Source of the DNA: Flavobacteriales bacterium
GTDB lineage: Bacteria; Bacteroidota; Bacteroidia; Flavobacteriales_D; Crocinitomicaceae
Direction of reading: 5' to 3'
Assembly (NCBI GenBank): GCA_947496835.1
Contig: CANMFV010000045.1
Location: forward strand, 1-7,457
Length of the DNA stretch: 7,457 nt
The translations under genes were made by a program, and so were the position numbers. A model generated the notes under the pieces. It was not told the origin of the DNA, did no database searches, and saw nothing but the letters and a program-made list of their open reading frames with translations. Numbering within the stretch: position 1 is the stretch's first letter; every line of letters starts with the position of its first letter. Shown piece by piece: positions 7,037-7,457 of this stretch.

Positions 7037-7042
7037 TACAAA
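7033..7042. promoter_or_regulatory. Palindrome in the divergent intergenic region
   Basis: TTTGTACAAA is a perfect 10-base palindrome at about the middle of the 43-base gap between the divergent genes. It overlaps both candidate -7 elements. It could be a binding site for a dimeric regulator, or it could arise only because two TTTG-containing promoters face each other. Confidence 0.35.
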
Positions 7043-7055
7043 TGTGAAGTTACGA

Positions 7056-7457
7056 ATGAAAAGACTATTTGATATCCTTTTTTCTGGATTTGTGCTCATT
7101 TGCTTTTTGCCGATAGGGGGAATACTTGCTTTATTGATTGTATTAGGATCCAAAGGAGGTGTTTTTTTTAAGCAGGAACGCATCGGACAAAATGGAATTC
7201 CATTTCACTTGTTGAAATTCCGCTCCATGGTGACTGATTCGGAGTCTAAAGGGAAAATAACTGTTGGGACAAGGGATCCTCGCATCACGAAAGTCGGATA
7301 CTACATCAGAAGGTACAAATTGGATGAATTCCCTCAATTTATCAATGTTTTAAGAGGAGAAATGAGCATTGTTGGACCACGTCCCGAAGTGAAAGAATAC
7401 GTGGATTTATATACGGATGAACAACGAAAAATCCTATCGGTTAAACCTGGAATCACA
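7056..7457 (+). CDS. Sugar-phosphate transferase (monotopic phosphoglycosyl transferase), 3' end missing
   Basis: The first 134 residues of a bacterial sugar transferase (Pfam PF02397, the PglC/WcaJ/WbaP catalytic domain) are present. Such enzymes move a sugar-1-phosphate from a nucleotide sugar to undecaprenyl phosphate, the first membrane step of capsule, O-antigen, exopolysaccharide or glycoprotein glycan synthesis. MKRLFDI at the start and a hydrophobic stretch (about 7-30) with Pro19 fit the re-entrant membrane helix of the family. Then come VFFKQERIGQNG (36-47), FHLLKFRSM (50-58), the catalytic Asp90-Glu91 in KLDEFPQF, and INVLRGEMSIVGPRPE (96-111). Because the protein starts directly with the catalytic domain, it is the short PglC-like form rather than the long WcaJ form with extra N-terminal helices. 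The reading frame is open to the window edge; a full protein would need about 60 more residues. The sugar cannot be told from this part. Confidence 0.92.
   Translation, partial: MKRLFDILFSGFVLICFLPIGGILALLIVLGSKGGVFFKQERIGQNGIPFHLLKFRSMVTDSESKGKITVGTRDPRITKVGYYIRRYKLDEFPQFINVLRGEMSIVGPRPEVKEYVDLYTDEQRKILSVKPGIT

Noticed and set aside
7143..7337. 64-codon open frame on the minus strand inside the sugar transferase gene
   Set aside because: The plus strand here encodes a clear PF02397 domain with its catalytic Asp-Glu, so this is a shadow frame.

Overview
The window looks like chromosomal DNA from a member of the Bacteroidota, most likely the Flavobacteriia. The evidence is moderately AT-rich DNA, the near absence of Shine-Dalgarno sequences, two matches to the Bacteroidota -7 promoter element TAnnTTTG at sensible places, and the character of the proteins. 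Genus cannot be read from the sequence. Coding density is very high: the longest gene-free gap is 77 bases, and no rRNA, tRNA, CRISPR array, insertion sequence or phage gene is visible.

Layout from left to right. A plus-strand gene cut by the left edge encodes a duplicated ABC-F ATPase of the Uup type (2-1789). It faces, tail to tail across 66 bases, a long minus-strand cluster. Read in its own direction (right to left), that cluster holds a 109-residue helical protein of unknown function (7012-6683), a two-helix membrane protein with a bacterial PH domain (6686-6147, joined to the previous gene by an ATGA overlap), the DNA polymerase sliding clamp dnaN (6069-4945), the 23S rRNA methyltransferase rlmN (4931-3858), and an ABC-2 exporter pair of the NatA/NatB type (3814-3056 and 3046-1856). 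Diverging from this cluster across 43 bases, a plus-strand gene cut by the right edge encodes a PglC/WcaJ-type sugar-phosphate transferase that starts lipid-linked glycan assembly (7056-7457).

How the genes relate. dnaN, rlmN, natA and natB are separated by only 13, 43 and 9 bases and probably share a transcript, although they serve replication, rRNA modification and export. A -7 element just upstream of dnaN could start that transcript with a very short leader. The NatA/NatB pair is an obvious functional unit (ATPase plus permease). The sugar transferase may open a polysaccharide locus beyond the right edge.

Most of the window is ordinary core-genome content, and I see no convincing new multi-gene system. 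The points most worth a second look are the coupled unknown pair upstream of dnaN, a palindrome in the divergent promoter region, and an inverted repeat between the PH-domain gene and dnaN.
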